Assembly (NCBI GenBank): GCA_963843465.1
Contig: CAWJKP010000002.1
Span: 372,001-436,000, forward strand
Origin: CAWJKP01 sp963843465
GTDB lineage: Bacteria; Planctomycetota; Planctomycetia; Pirellulales; Thermoguttaceae
DNA length: 64,000 bases
Direction: 5' to 3'
Positions 18,307-28,552 of this stretch are shown here, piece by piece. The notes beneath the pieces were generated by a model. The model made no database searches and was not told where the DNA came from. It was given only the letters and a program-made list of their open reading frames with translations. How positions within the stretch are numbered: position 1 is the stretch's first letter; each line of letters starts with the position of its first letter. A program made the position numbers and the translations under genes.

Positions 18307-20681
18307 GTGCCAGACCAGAGACTCTCGATCCGCTGCTCCCGCCGCCGTCGCGGGCGGATAAGAAGCCCCGAGGAAACAAGCGTCGGTTCTGCTGTAGGAC
18401 GGATTGCTAATCCGTCCGGCAGTGAGGCCCCTTTCCCGAACGGATTGGCAATCCGTCCTACGGGAAAGCGATTGCTCGCCGGCCTGTTGGCAGGTTGCCT
18501 GCTCTTCGTCGCCGTGCCGGGCCAGGGCCAGGAGCAGCCGGCCGGCTCCCCGGCCATGCGTGCGGCCAACGCGGCCGACGACTCCAGGGTGAGCGCTCCC
18601 GAACCCGAACCGCAGGCTGCCGCCGCATCGCGCCCGGCGCCGGCATTCATCTCTGAGCTGCTGCACCAAAGGGACCCGTTTGACCACGGACCGCCAACCG
18701 CGGCGGGCCGCCCGCCGGTCAGCTTAGCCCAGGCGCAGGCGCCGGAGGTCGTGCGGCCGGGGACTCCGGTGCCCGTGATTCCCCTGATCCCCGAGAGGAC
18801 GCCTCCCATTTCGCAGCCGCCCGCCGAGGAGGGCGCCCAGGCTGAACCGGAGCCGTCGCCCTTTGGTACGGAGCAGTTTCGCATGCCCACGCTGGGAATT
18901 CCGCCGGGCCTGGGCACGCCCAAGCCGACGCCGGAGGAAGAGCAGAAGTTCAAACAGTTCGTCCAGTCCGAAGCCTTTCCCGAGAATACGCTCGAGGTGG
19001 TCGTCGGCCGGGCGAAGGTCTTGGTCTTCCGCCAGGCCCCGCGGCGGATCTACATTCCCCGCGAAGACGTGGCCGAATACCAGGTGATCACGCCCAAGCA
19101 ACTGGCGCTGGTGGGCAAGAAGGTCGGCAGCACCGTGCTCAATCTCTGGTTCCCCAGTGCGGCCCATGCGGATGATCCCAGCCAGGACGTGTTGTTGAGC
19201 TACCTGGTGATGGTGCATCCCGACCCGGCCGCCGCCCTGTTGGAGCGTCAACGTTTGGCGTCGGAAGTCAAGGCGTTCGAGGCCTCCATCCGCGAGCTGG
19301 AGAAGGAGATCAAGAGGGCATTCCCCGACAGCGCCGTGCAACTGACGTTGGTCGGCGACCAGGTAGTCGTCCGGGGCGAGGCCAAGGACGCGATCGAGGC
19401 GGTACAGATCCTCCGCATCGTGGCCAATCATGCGCCCTCGGCGCGGCGAACGCAAGTCAATGGTCCCACGGGGCAGAAATCGCAAGGCAATACCGCGGAC
19501 CTGCACATCAATTTCATCCCCGGCCTGGGCGACGAAGTGGCGGCCGTCGCGGCGATCCGCGCCTGCTGGAGGGCAATCCCAATATCGTCGATCTCTTGAA
19601 CATTCCCGGCGAGCAGCAGGTGATGCTGATGGTCACCGTGGCGGAGGTCAACCGCAGCGCGTCGCGGAGCATCGGCATGAACTTCACCATCAGCAAGGGC
19701 AGCTTCCAGTTCGGCCAGCTCACCGGCGGGCTGATTAGCGCGCTGGGCTCGACCACCGTGGGCGGCAATCTTCCCGTGTCGATCGATAACGGCAGCATCC
19801 TGCTGGCGATCCAGGCCCTGCGGACCTTGAGTCTTGCCCGCAGCCTGGCCGAGCCCAACCTGACCACGCTCAACGGCCATCCGGCGAGCTTCGTCGCCGG
19901 CGGCGAGTTTCCCGTGCCCACCTCGGTGGTCACGCCCGGCGGGGCCGCCCAGAGCGTGACCTATCTCCCCTTCGGCGTGCAGCTCCAGTTTACCCCCTAT
20001 ATCACCGACCGCGACCGCATCCGCCTGCAAGTGCAAGCCTCGGTCAGCACCCGCAGCTCCGCCACGACCACGGTCAGCGGCGCCTCGGTCCCCAGCGAAG
20101 TGGACGAGCGGACCTTCAGCAGCACGGTCGATCTCCGCGACGGGCAGACGCTGACCGTGGCCGGACTGATCGACACCAGCTACGGCGCGACCTCCACCCG
20201 CGTTCCCCTCTGGGGCGATCTGCCGATCATCGGCCGGACCGGCGGGTTGGACCAGACCAGCTCCAGCGAGCAGGAGTTGATGATCCTGGTCACGCCCGTG
20301 CTGGTCCATCCCCTGGATCGCTGCAAGACGCCGGCCATACCGGGCAGCGATGTCTTCGAGCCGGGCGACATCGAGTTCTATCTCGGCGGCCACCTCGAGG
20401 GACACCGAACCGAGGACTATCGCTCCTGCGTCCGCACCGACTTCGCCCGCCAGGCCGCCTACTGGAACTGCGAGAACCAATACATCATCGGTCCCAAGGG
20501 GCCGACCTACGGCTGCTGTTGCGGCCAGCCCTGTCGCTGTCCCTGTCCCTGCCCGGCGCCCGCGGTCGCCCAGCGCGGCAACACAACCGGCGTGGCCGCC
20601 GGGGCTAACCCGGCGCCCGCGGTCGCCCAGCGCGGCCAGCAGCCGGCGCCGTCCGGATCTGAGGAGGCCAAGACGCGATGA
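18307..20681 (+). CDS. rcpA: Tad pilus outer-membrane secretin RcpA/CpaC (frameshifted)
   Basis: GTG 18307 is preceded by GGAGG. A palindromic repeat is translated near the N-terminus (GRIANPSGSE..NGLAIRPTG), followed by a hydrophobic signal segment (LLAGLLAGCLLFVAVPG). Then come a Pro-rich linker, a pilus N-domain (ENTLEVVVGRAKVLVFRQAP), a BON-like domain (FPDSAVQLTLVGDQVVVRGE) and the secretin core: QVMLMVTVAEVNRSASRSIG, FVAGGEFPVPTSV, DLRDGQTLTVAGLIDTS, LWGDLPIIG. A one-base deletion near 19565 separates VAAVAAIRA from LLEGNPNIVDLLNI. The C-terminus is Cys/Pro-rich. It forms the outer-membrane pore of the Tad pilus. Confidence 0.88.
18394..18460. repeat. GTAGGACGGATTGCTAATCC palindromic repeat inside the secretin gene
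   Basis: Both arms lie in frame within the first 55 codons of the secretin. The same unit is intergenic at 11654-11710. Confidence 0.8.
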
Positions 20682-21370
20682 ACCAGAACCCGAAGAGCAA
20701 TGATCCTCGCCGTGTCAATGTAGTCGGCACACGCCGTGTGCCGGAAAACGCGGACGGCACACGGCGTGTGCCTGCTACGTGGAAGCCCCGGCTGGCGGGC
20801 CTCTGCCTGCTGGCGTTGATTCCCGCCTGTGCGCAGCCGCACGGCGTGGAGTGCCGCGACATTCCCATGCGCGCCATTCCGGCGAACCCGGGCACGTATG
20901 TCTGCCAGTGGACGGCCGCGGAGGCGACCCGCGCCGAGGCCGATAAGTTCATCTTCTACCAGTACGAATGGCAGCGCGACAAGGCCCAGCTCGGGCCCTT
21001 TGGCCAGCGGCACGCGGCCCAGGTCGCCGCGCGGCTGCCATGCGTCGCGTACCCCGTCGTCGTCGAGCCGTCGGACGACGCCAAGCTGGACGAGTCGCGC
21101 CGCCTGGCGATCCTCCAGGCGCTGGCCTGCGAGGGTCGGAGCGTGCCCCTGGAGCGGATCGTCGTCGGCCACAGCGAGGCCGAGCCGCTCTACAGCCAGG
21201 AAGCGCCGGCCATTGCCAGGGGGATGTTTACCAACCAAACCGGAACCGGCACCACGGGTGGCTTCGGTGGTGGCGGCGGCCTGGGCGCTGGCGGCGGTCT
21301 GGGCGGCATCGGCGGCGGCATCGGCGTTGGCGGCATGGGCGGAGGCACAACGGGTTTCGGTGGATATTGA
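20678..21370 (+). CDS. Lipoprotein with glycine-rich tail, linked to tad secretin
   Basis: ATG 20678 overlaps the secretin stop (ATGA), indicating coupled translation. The signal/lipobox (LAGLCLLALIPACAQ) begins only at about residue 36, because a palindromic repeat (20720-20778; VVGTRRVPE..GTRRVPATW) is translated ahead of it. The 130-residue body has four Cys and no motif I recognise. The C-terminus is a Gly-rich tract (GGGGGLGAGGGLGGIGGG). Its position between secretin and TadD suggests an outer-membrane accessory role, as for RcpB/TadD-type lipoproteins. Confidence 0.7.
   Translation: MNQNPKSNDPRRVNVVGTRRVPENADGTRRVPATWKPRLAGLCLLALIPACAQPHGVECRDIPMRAIPANPGTYVCQWTAAEATRAEADKFIFYQYEWQRDKAQLGPFGQRHAAQVAARLPCVAYPVVVEPSDDAKLDESRRLAILQALACEGRSVPLERIVVGHSEAEPLYSQEAPAIARGMFTNQTGTGTTGGFGGGGGLGAGGGLGGIGGGIGVGGMGGGTTGFGGY
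20720..20778. repeat. ACACGCCGTGTGCC palindromic repeat, copy 5, inside coding frame
   Basis: Complete two-armed copy within codons 15-34 of the lipoprotein gene, upstream of its signal peptide. Confidence 0.85.
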
Positions 21371-21388
21371 GAGTGATCGGTGGGTTCA

Positions 21389-21609
21389 CGTCGCGTAGCG
21401 ACGACGCGACGGTAGCCGTGGGTTTCAACCCACGGGACGTATGGCCCCACACGTTACGTTCGTCGTGTAGCGACGATTGAAATGACCGGGTTGCCCGATG
21501 GCACGCGGCTTGTTTTCAACCGTCGCTACGCGACGAGGGGGCAATATCACGGGAACCGATCCGTGGGTTAAAACCCACGGCTACCATCATAACGTCGCTA
21601 CGCGACGAA
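21389..21609. repeat. CGTCGCGTAGCGACG element, copy 2
   Basis: Same terminal modules as the 17879 element (GTCGCGTAGCGAC plus CCGTGGGTTTCAACCCACGG) with an unrelated core. Occupies the gap before the tadD-like gene. Confidence 0.8.
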
Positions 21610-21658
21610 CCCCGCACTGCTGGACACGCCAGCAGTGGCACCCACGCTTGGAGAGACA

Positions 21659-22393
21659 ATGATGAGCCAACGCAGGACTGCCGTCCGTTACGTCCGGGCC
21701 TTGCTGGCCGCGCTGGCGGCGATTTCGCCCGTGTTGGGATGTTCGACCTGGGGCCACGATTCGACGACCAGGCCGATGATTCCGGCCTTCTCCGGCGAGA
21801 CGGCCGAATCGTCGCGGGACGGCGACCAGGAGCTGCCGCCCAAACAGTCGGCCCGCGCGTGCCTGGCGACGGCCGAGCAGATGCGGGCCAAGGGGCACGT
21901 CGAGCAGGCGATCTTCCTCTATGAGAAGGCCCGGCGGGACGACCCCACGCTGACCTCGGTCGCGCATCCGCTGGCCGATCTTTACGACCAGCAGGGCGAC
22001 GGCGTCCGCGCGCTGGCCGAATACAAGAAGGCCCTGGCCGCCAGCCCGAAAGACGCCAACGTCAACAACGACTTCGGCTGCTACTATTATCGCCGCGGGA
22101 ACTACGCCGAGGCCGAGCCCTATTTCCGCAAGGCCTTGAGCATCGCCGCCGAGCATCCCCAGGCCGGCATGAACCTGGCACTGGTGCTGGCGCACCAGGG
22201 CCATTTCCAGGAGAGCTATGAGACGTTCGCGCGGGTCGTGGGGCCCGCCGCCGCCCATTCCAACCTGGGCGTGCTGCTGGCCAAGGCGGGCCGCAGCGAC
22301 GAGGCCCGGCAGGAGTTCCGCCAGGCCCTGGCTCTGGATTCCACCTTGAAACAGCCCCAAGCTTTCCTGGCGTACTTGGACAAGCCGCAATAG
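21659..22393 (+). CDS. tadD: TPR lipoprotein TadD-like
   Basis: Starts at ATG 21659 (or the adjacent ATG 21662) after GGAGAGA. Residues 10-30 are a signal with lipobox (LAALAAISPVLGCSTW). From residue 68 onward tandem TPRs are visible: EQAIFLYEKARRDDPTLTSV, AEYKKALAASPKDANVNNDF, AEAEPYFRKALSIAAEHPQA, DEARQEFRQALALDS. TadD is the outer-membrane lipoprotein needed for secretin function in Tad systems. Gene order secretin-lipoprotein-TPR supports this. Confidence 0.8.
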   Translation: MMSQRRTAVRYVRALLAALAAISPVLGCSTWGHDSTTRPMIPAFSGETAESSRDGDQELPPKQSARACLATAEQMRAKGHVEQAIFLYEKARRDDPTLTSVAHPLADLYDQQGDGVRALAEYKKALAASPKDANVNNDFGCYYYRRGNYAEAEPYFRKALSIAAEHPQAGMNLALVLAHQGHFQESYETFARVVGPAAAHSNLGVLLAKAGRSDEARQEFRQALALDSTLKQPQAFLAYLDKPQ

Positions 22394-22420
22394 CCCGGAT
22401 GATCCACGGGCGCATCATAA

Positions 22421-22474
22421 GTGCGAAGCGTAAGCGAGGGCGGCCAAGCGGCTTACCCTCGCTCACGCTTCGGG
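22421..22474. repeat. GTGCGAAGCGTAAGCGAGGG palindromic repeat, copy 1
   Basis: GTGCGAAGCGTAAGCGAGGG pairs with CCCTCGCTCACGCTTCGGG. It lies in the 22394-22746 gap, which holds no gene. Other copies are at 30430-30610 and 32688-32745. Confidence 0.8.
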
Positions 22475-22746
22475 TTTCGATTACGCGATCTGTGCCGGTT
22501 ACATCACGGGGCGTGAATAATCCGGGCGGCAAAAAGCGGACAGGCACCGCCGCCGGCCGAATGGCTCTCACGCCTTTCTCGCAGTTCCGCGGCGGAGCCA
22601 GTCCCCATTTTTCGGCCTCGGGCGTAGGTGCGGGGCGGGGGGCATGGTAAAATGCTGAACGTGCGAGGCTGGATCGGCTCCAGGCTCCCCGCAATTGGGA
22701 AATGTCGGCTCTGTCAAAGCACAAGATGCAAAGGGAGGACTGAAAG

Positions 22747-24401
22747 ATGATCGCTCGAAACATCGCCCTGGTGGTTGCCGGCTTCCTGCTGGCTACGGCC
22801 TGCGCCGCCCGCGAGGCCGCCGCGCGGCAGGAAGCCCTGCTCAACGTCGGCCAAGGCCAGATCCCCAACGACACGGGCAGCGACGGCCTCACGACCATGA
22901 CCATCGAGGAGTCCAAGGAACTGGGCGGCAAGGCGCTGAAGGTCGTCTTTGCCAAGGGCGATAGCTTCGGCGATCGCCAGGCTCGGGTCAAGAACTGGAA
23001 GCAGTTCGTCAGCCTGCAGTTCAACGCCTTCAATCCCTCGCAGCAAAAAGTGTCCTTGACCCTCACGGTCAAGCACAAACGCACGACGAGCTTCCAGACC
23101 CGCGTCGATTTCCCCGTCGCGCTGAATCCCGGCAAGAACGAGGTGAAGATCGGCATCGACGAATTGCTCAACGTGAACGGCTCGGCGCCGGACCTGTCGG
23201 CCGTGGGCAAGTGGTACTTTGCCTGCGAGGAGACGGCGACGCCCACGGTGTACTTCGGCGACATCTGGCTGGTGGGCGACGATCTGCCGGCCGCCCCGGC
23301 AGCCGGCGGCGCGGCCGCGGTGGCCGGGCCGGCGCCGGTTTACCGCATCAAGGGGACGATCGGCGCCGCGACGGCCGATCTCACGGCGACGCCCGAGGGC
23401 GCAGCGCGGCTGCCCCGGCGAAGAAGGGGACGATCGGCGGCGACCCGGCCCGGCTGGCCCGCATCCGTGCCGCGAAGATGCCGCCGATCACCAAACCCAT
23501 CCTCTTCTGCACGCCCGAAGCCGACGCCATCTGTTCGGCCCTGGAGGTCTTCCCGGCGGACAACCCCTGGAACCAGGTTGTTTCGGATTGGCCGCTGCAC
23601 CCGAACTCGAAGAACATCATTGCGTCGATCGGCCAGCAGAAGCCGCTGCGCTACAACGACGACATGGGCTTCATCCTCGTGCCGCCCGGCCAGCCGCGCG
23701 TGGAGGTGAAGATCGGGGGCTATGCGGGCGAATCGGACAAGGGTCCGTTCCCCGTGCCCGGCAATACGCCGATCGAAGGCTGGCCCTCCAATTATCAGCG
23801 CAACGCGTCCGGCAAGCCGCCGACGCTGGACGACGTGCAGCGCGACGTGCTCAAGCAGGACGGCGACCGGCACGCCAGCGTCGTCGATCCGGTCAATCGG
23901 ATGCTCTACGAATTCTACGCGATGAAGAAGACCGGCGGCGGTTGGCAGGCCGCGCAGGCGTCGATTTTCGATCTGAAGTCGAACCAGCTCCGGCCCGACG
24001 GTTGGACCTCCACCGACGCCGCCGGGCTGCCGCTCTTCCCGGCCACGGTGCGCTACGACGAGATCCGCCGGGGCCTCGTCGAGCACGCCATGCGCGTGAC
24101 GGTGGTCAAGACCCGCCGGGCCTACGTGGCGCCCGCCACGCACTTTGCCAGCCCGCATGAAGACGAGAACCTGCCGCGGATGGGCGAGCGGATCCGGCTG
24201 AAACAGGACTTCGACATCTCCGGCTTCTCCGCAGAGGTGCAGGCGATCCTCAAGGGCCTGAAGAAGTACGGCATGTTCGTGGCCGACAACGGCATCGACT
24301 GGGCGATCTCGGTCGCCCCCGACCCGCGGATCCCCGTGCTGCACGACGAGCTGCGCAAGATCAAGGGCTCGGCGTTCGAGGTGGTCGTTTCGCCGCAGTA
24401 A
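22747..24401 (+). CDS. Secreted hypothetical protein, two-part (frameshifted)
   Basis: ATG 22747 follows GGGAGGACTGAAAG. A signal peptide (NIALVVAGFLLATACAAREA) precedes a beta-rich domain of about 180 residues (KNWKQFVSLQFNAFNPSQQK, VYFGDIWLVGDD). A low-complexity linker has two KGTIG units, and a one-base deletion near 23405 moves the frame. The C-terminal half (AADNPWNQ-like FPADNPWNQVVSDWPLHPNS, LRPDGWTSTDAAGLPLFPAT, IRRGLVEHAMRVTVVKTRRA) belongs to a family of secreted bacterial proteins of unknown function that I recognise only by pattern. Convergent with the next gene. Confidence 0.65.
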
Positions 24402-24416
24402 GGGGATCTGCGGTCT

Positions 24417-24458
24417 CTATTGAACCCAAGGGGCGCTGCGCTTCCTTGGGTTCAATAG
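24417..24458. terminator. Probable bidirectional terminator hairpin
   Basis: Perfect 15-bp arms (CTATTGAACCCAAGG at 24417-24431, complement at 24444-24458) around a 12-base loop, sited between two convergent stops (24401 and 24470). There is no long T-run, so it may simply be a repeat. Confidence 0.5.
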
Positions 24459-24469
24459 GTTTGCCCAAC

Positions 24470-26481
24470 TTATTGTTTTACAGGCCCTGAGTTGAACACT
24501 TCCGCCGCCCTTATCACGGGGCGGCGGCCGTGGACCGTTGTCTGCAAGCGGCTGCCGGTCCAGGTCCAGTCGACGGTGCCCAGGCACGTCGGTACTCCGC
24601 GCACCGTGAGCGGCCGGGTGAGCCACGATCGCGGCACGCCGGCGCCGATCACCAACACCGGCTCCGGCCCCGACTGGTCGACGTAGGCGAGCATCTCGAC
24701 CTGTAACGCCAGGATCTCGCCGGCGGTCCAATAGTGTGGCGTGACGTACGGCGGCTTCGTCCAGCCGCGGACGCCTTCCCACAAATGGAAACTGTTCTCC
24801 TCGCCCGTGCCTTCCCACCAGGTGTAGAGGCCGGGCGAAGTCTGCTCACTCCAGAACCACTCCAGGTTCTGCCAGACGCGGTCGGGTTCACCCAAGAGGA
24901 CCCATTGATGGGTCATCGCCGCGGCGAAATAGGTCCAGGGCTCGTAGGATCGCGGGTTGGAGTTTCGCAGCAGGTGTTGGCGATAGCCCGGCTTGTCGGC
25001 GGCCGCGACCCAGGTGGGCCAGAGTGCGGAGATGTAGGTCCGCGATTCGTTCCACTGCGGCTCGTCGAGCCAGGCCTTTTGCAGCCGCCCGGCTGCGGCC
25101 TGCCAGCGATCGGCCTGCTCGTCGTGTTTCAATCGCCGGGCCAGCGACGCCGCGCTGCGGAGCCCTCGGCAACTGACGGCCGTGATATACGACGCCGGGC
25201 GGCAGAAATCCATGCGGCCCATGATCCGCCCGCCGCGGGCCGGCTCGCAGACAAGATCCAAATCGTTGCGCTGGCGATGGGCCGGAACGATCGGACCCGC
25301 GTAAGCCGCGCGCAGAGGCTTATCCGTCGAGACCATCTTCAAGATGATCGCCGCTTTGCGCTCGGCGTGCGGCCACAGCCATTGGTCGAAGGCCGGATCG
25401 CGCACGCGGCCGGCCACGTCTTCCAGCACCCGCAGGCCCTGGCCCGGTGCGTCGCCCTCGGCGCCGAAGCCGCCGAAGAAATCGTTTTCGGCGAAATAGC
25501 GGGCCAGCTCCTTGGCTACTTCGAGCTGGCCCGCTCGCACCAGGCCCGCGACCACCGCCACGCCGTCGCGCTGCCAGGCCAGCGGATAATTGGTGGGATC
25601 ACCCGGCGGCGTGCGGCGATCGAGCAGCCCCATCATCAGGTGGGCGACCTGGGCATTCAAGCAGTCGACGAAACACCGATCGGGCAGGTCCAGCTCCAAC
25701 GTGGAACGCACGGCGGGGTAGACCAACGGATTGGGCCGGGGAGGCGCCGAGTCGCGCAGCGTGAGCCTGACCGCCGGCTCGGCCGCCAACTCGATGCGAG
25801 CGAAACCCCAGCCGTCTTCGCCGCTCCATTCGGCGCGGACCAGCGATGGGACTTCCAGCCGGGATCGCCCTCGTGGCCCACGCTGACGGCGGCGGGCGGA
25901 GGCTCGACGCTCAAGGTCCAGCGGTCGTTGATCCGCAACTGTCTCTCGTTCCAGGAAATCTTCTCGATGGGCCCTCCGGCAGGTCCGACGCTGCGCACGG
26001 CCAGCTCGAGCCGCTCGGCGCCGCCGCCGCGACGCCGGAGCTCGAGCGTCGTTGTGCCGGCGGCCGTGCAGGACCAGGTGGCCTGGTAATGCGGCGTCGT
26101 GGTGACGATGGCCGGAACGCCCTTCGGGTCCGGCCAGGAGAACCGCTGCTGGATCTGTTTCATGGGCAGCGCGTCGCTTGAGGTCTTGAGGTTGCCGGCG
26201 GAGTCTCTGACCCAGATCGAAACGCCGAAACTGCCCACGGCGGGGCTGAAACTGCCGCCAGGTTCGTGGTAACTCTTCTCGGGCTGTTGGCTGCCGGGGA
26301 TTGCCAGAACGACGTGGGCCAAACCACGCGGCCAGGGATCGTCGGGCCGTTGGGCCGCCGCGCGTCGGACGATCTCTCGCTGACTGGGCAAAGGCTGAGC
26401 TGCGTCGAGGGGCCGCACACAACAGGCCGGTTGCACCAGGACCACGAGCAACAACAGGCGGCACGCCGTTCGGATAGCCAC
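24470..26481 (-). CDS. Secreted (alpha/alpha)6-barrel glycoside-hydrolase-like protein (frameshifted)
   Basis: GTG 26481 follows GAGGAG and opens a signal peptide (IRTACRLLLLVVLVQPACC). The N-terminal beta-rich region (HVVLAIPGSQQPEKSYHEPG, VGSFGVSIWVRDSAGNLKTS) is in one frame. After a one-base deletion near 25850 the C-terminal helical barrel continues: LVYPAVRSTLELDLPDRCFV, YPLAWQRDGVAVVAGLVRAG, YFAENDFFGGFG, AKTWWEGTG-like LYTWWEGTGEENSFHLWEG. This layout resembles glucoamylase/alpha-L-rhamnosidase-type GH folds, but no family is certain and the catalytic acids are not identified. Confidence 0.65.
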
Positions 26482-26591
26482 TGTGTCGCTCCTCGTTGAC
26501 TGGTTCTTCTCTAGTGCAACGAACTGAACGCGATCTGCGCTGGCACAGCCCTCCATCTTACCGAGAGGTTCTCCCGTGTCCAGCAGGGGGC

Positions 26592-27328
26592 TCAGCCGAT
26601 CCAGAGCCCTTCGACGCGGATCTGGTAATGGCCCTCGTTGCGATTGAGGTAGTTGATCAGCCCGCTGTGACGCCACTGGAGCATGCACATTTTCGGCTGG
26701 AAGTAGTAGCGTATGCCGAACTTCAACTCGCAGCGGGCCTCGAACACCAGCCCCTCGTAGCCCTCGGCAATGTAGTAGCCCAGGTCCTTGTAGCCGTTTT
26801 GCCGGGGGCCGAGCGGCCCGGTCACGCACCAGACGATCACGCCGGTGCGGGGGTCAACCTCCATGGCCACGCCGCAATGGGTGATCGGACAGCCGCAGGA
26901 CATGCCCAAAGGCCGGCCGATGAGGGTCTCGCCTTTCTTGATCTCCATTTCGCGGGTGATCATGGGGTTGTGCGGAATGATGATTTCCCGCGGGCCCGGC
27001 TCCTCGGGAAAGTGCTCCAGGTAGAAGTCGAACTCGCGACCCAGGCTGTCGTGCCAGGGCAACTGCTCCTGCCTGGCCCGCCCCCGGGCGCCGGCGGCGC
27101 GCCGGAGCAGGCGCCGCAGGTTGTGCCGCAGGCGGCTTGCGGAGCCGCCATCGGCAGCGAGGGGGCAGCCGACGCGGCCGACGGCTGCACGTTGTCTTTG
27201 GACAAATGGACGCAGCGGCGCAGCAGGCCGGGGTTCGCGGGCAGTTGTCCCTGGAATTCGTCACAGGTGCGATATCCGCACAAGCCGCAATCGAGTCCCG
27301 GAAGTTTGACGTTGAGTACGCTAGCCAT
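26592..27328 (-). CDS. 4Fe-4S protein of a cofactor cluster (frameshifted)
   Basis: ATG 27328 follows AAGGAG. Residues 11-40 match the PF04060 4Fe-4S domain seen in the corrinoid iron-sulfur/AcsC family, with spacing C-x2-C-x4-C-x16-C (LDCGLCGYRTCDEFQG ... LLRRC). A Cys/Ala-rich linker follows. A one-base deletion near 27065 moves into the conserved C-terminal domain: PHNPMITREMEIKKGETLIG, GMSCGCPITHCGVAMEVDP, CVTGPLGPRQNGYKDLGYYI, FGIRYYFQPKMCMLQWRHSG. That domain has its own cysteine set. Last gene of a four-gene minus-strand cluster; probably an iron-sulfur carrier, scaffold or electron donor. Confidence 0.75.
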
Positions 27329-27379
27329 GAGTATCTCCTTCTTGGGCGACAGGCAGCCGCCTCCGTTAAGGGTGATCGT

Positions 27380-28549
27380 TCAAGCGGATCGCGCCAGGCT
27401 GTGGATGGACCGCATCGAGGCCACGGCCCGGGGAAGGACCTCCAACAAGCGGTCGACCTCCTCCCGCGTATTGAAGCGGCCCAAGGTGATCCTCAGCGAG
27501 CCGCGGGCGCGGTAGGGGTCGAAGCCCAGGGCCTCCAGCACGTGCGAAGGCTGGCCGGAATGGTGGGCGCTGCAAGCACTGCCGGAGGAGACGGCGATGC
27601 CCGCCTGGTCCAGCTCCAACAGCAGCTTGATCGCCTCGCCCTCTTGGCCGGCAAAGCCCAGGCAGACGTGGCCGGGAAGCCGCCGGTAGCGATCGCCGAT
27701 GAGATAGGCGTTGGCGAGCGTGGCGGCGACCGTATCGATCAAATGGTCGCGAAGTTGCACGAGTCGGACCGTCTCGGAGGCCATTTCGCTGCGGGCGATC
27801 TCGGCCGCCGCACCGAAGCCGACGATGCCGGCGACGTTCTCCGTGCCGGAGCGAAGCCCTGCCTCTTGTCCGCCGCCGGCCAGCAGCGGCGCAAGCCGCA
27901 CGCCGCGGCGGACGTACAAGGCCCCCATGCCCTTGGGCCCGTGCAGCTTGTGGGCCGAGAGCGAGACGAGATCGATCGGCTGGCGGCGCAGGTCGAAGGG
28001 CACTTTGCCGGCTGCCTGTACGGCGTCGGTATGAAACAGCGCGCCGTGCCGCCGGGTGATCGCCGCCAGCTCCTCGACGGGCTGGAGCGTTCCCAGGACG
28101 TTGTTGGCGGCCATGATCGAGACCAGCCGCGTCTGCGGTCGTAAGGCCTGACGAAATTCTTCGGGCTCGACGAGCCCCTCGGGAGTGACCGGCAACACGG
28201 TCAGCTCCACGCCCTGTCGTTCCAAGTGCCGGCAGCACTCCAGCACGGCCGGGTGCTCGATCGCCGAGGTGATCAGGTGGCCTTCGAAGCCGGCCGCGGC
28301 CAGCACGCCGACCGTGGCCAGGTTGTCGGCCTCCGTGCCGCTGGCGGTGAAGATGATTTCAGCCGGGTTGGCGCCCAGCAGCTCGGCCACTTGCGAGCGG
28401 GCGTGCTCGACGGCCTGGCGTGCCCGGCGGCCTTCTTCGTGGAGGCTGGAGGGATTGCCCCAGTCCTGATCCAGGTAGGGCCGCATCGCGGCGGCCACGC
28501 GAGTATCGAGCGGCGTGGTGGCCGCATTGTCGAAATAGATCCTTCGCAC
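27380..28549 (-). CDS. NifS/IscS-type cysteine desulfurase
   Basis: A 389-residue class V aminotransferase starting at GTG 28549, three bases after the GTPase stop. It begins with RRIYFDNAATTPLDTRVAAA. PLP-site features include the HTDAVQ histidine region, SLSAHKLHGPKGMGALYV with the Schiff-base lysine, and the catalytic loop AVSSGSACSAHHSGQPSHVL with the active cysteine. It releases sulfur from L-cysteine as persulfide for Fe-S or other thio-cofactor assembly. The position between a GTPase and an Fe-S protein suggests a dedicated rather than housekeeping sulfur supply. No frameshift, full length. Confidence 0.92.
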   Translation of the reverse strand: MRRIYFDNAATTPLDTRVAAAMRPYLDQDWGNPSSLHEEGRRARQAVEHARSQVAELLGANPAEIIFTASGTEADNLATVGVLAAAGFEGHLITSAIEHPAVLECCRHLERQGVELTVLPVTPEGLVEPEEFRQALRPQTRLVSIMAANNVLGTLQPVEELAAITRRHGALFHTDAVQAAGKVPFDLRRQPIDLVSLSAHKLHGPKGMGALYVRRGVRLAPLLAGGGQEAGLRSGTENVAGIVGFGAAAEIARSEMASETVRLVQLRDHLIDTVAATLANAYLIGDRYRRLPGHVCLGFAGQEGEAIKLLLELDQAGIAVSSGSACSAHHSGQPSHVLEALGFDPYRARGSLRITLGRFNTREEVDRLLEVLPRAVASMRSIHSLARSA

Positions 28550-28552
28550 GGC

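Noticed and set aside
27366..28238. Second frame over the cysteine desulfurase
   Set aside because: The 27380-28549 frame has all NifS motifs intact; the other frame is a shadow.
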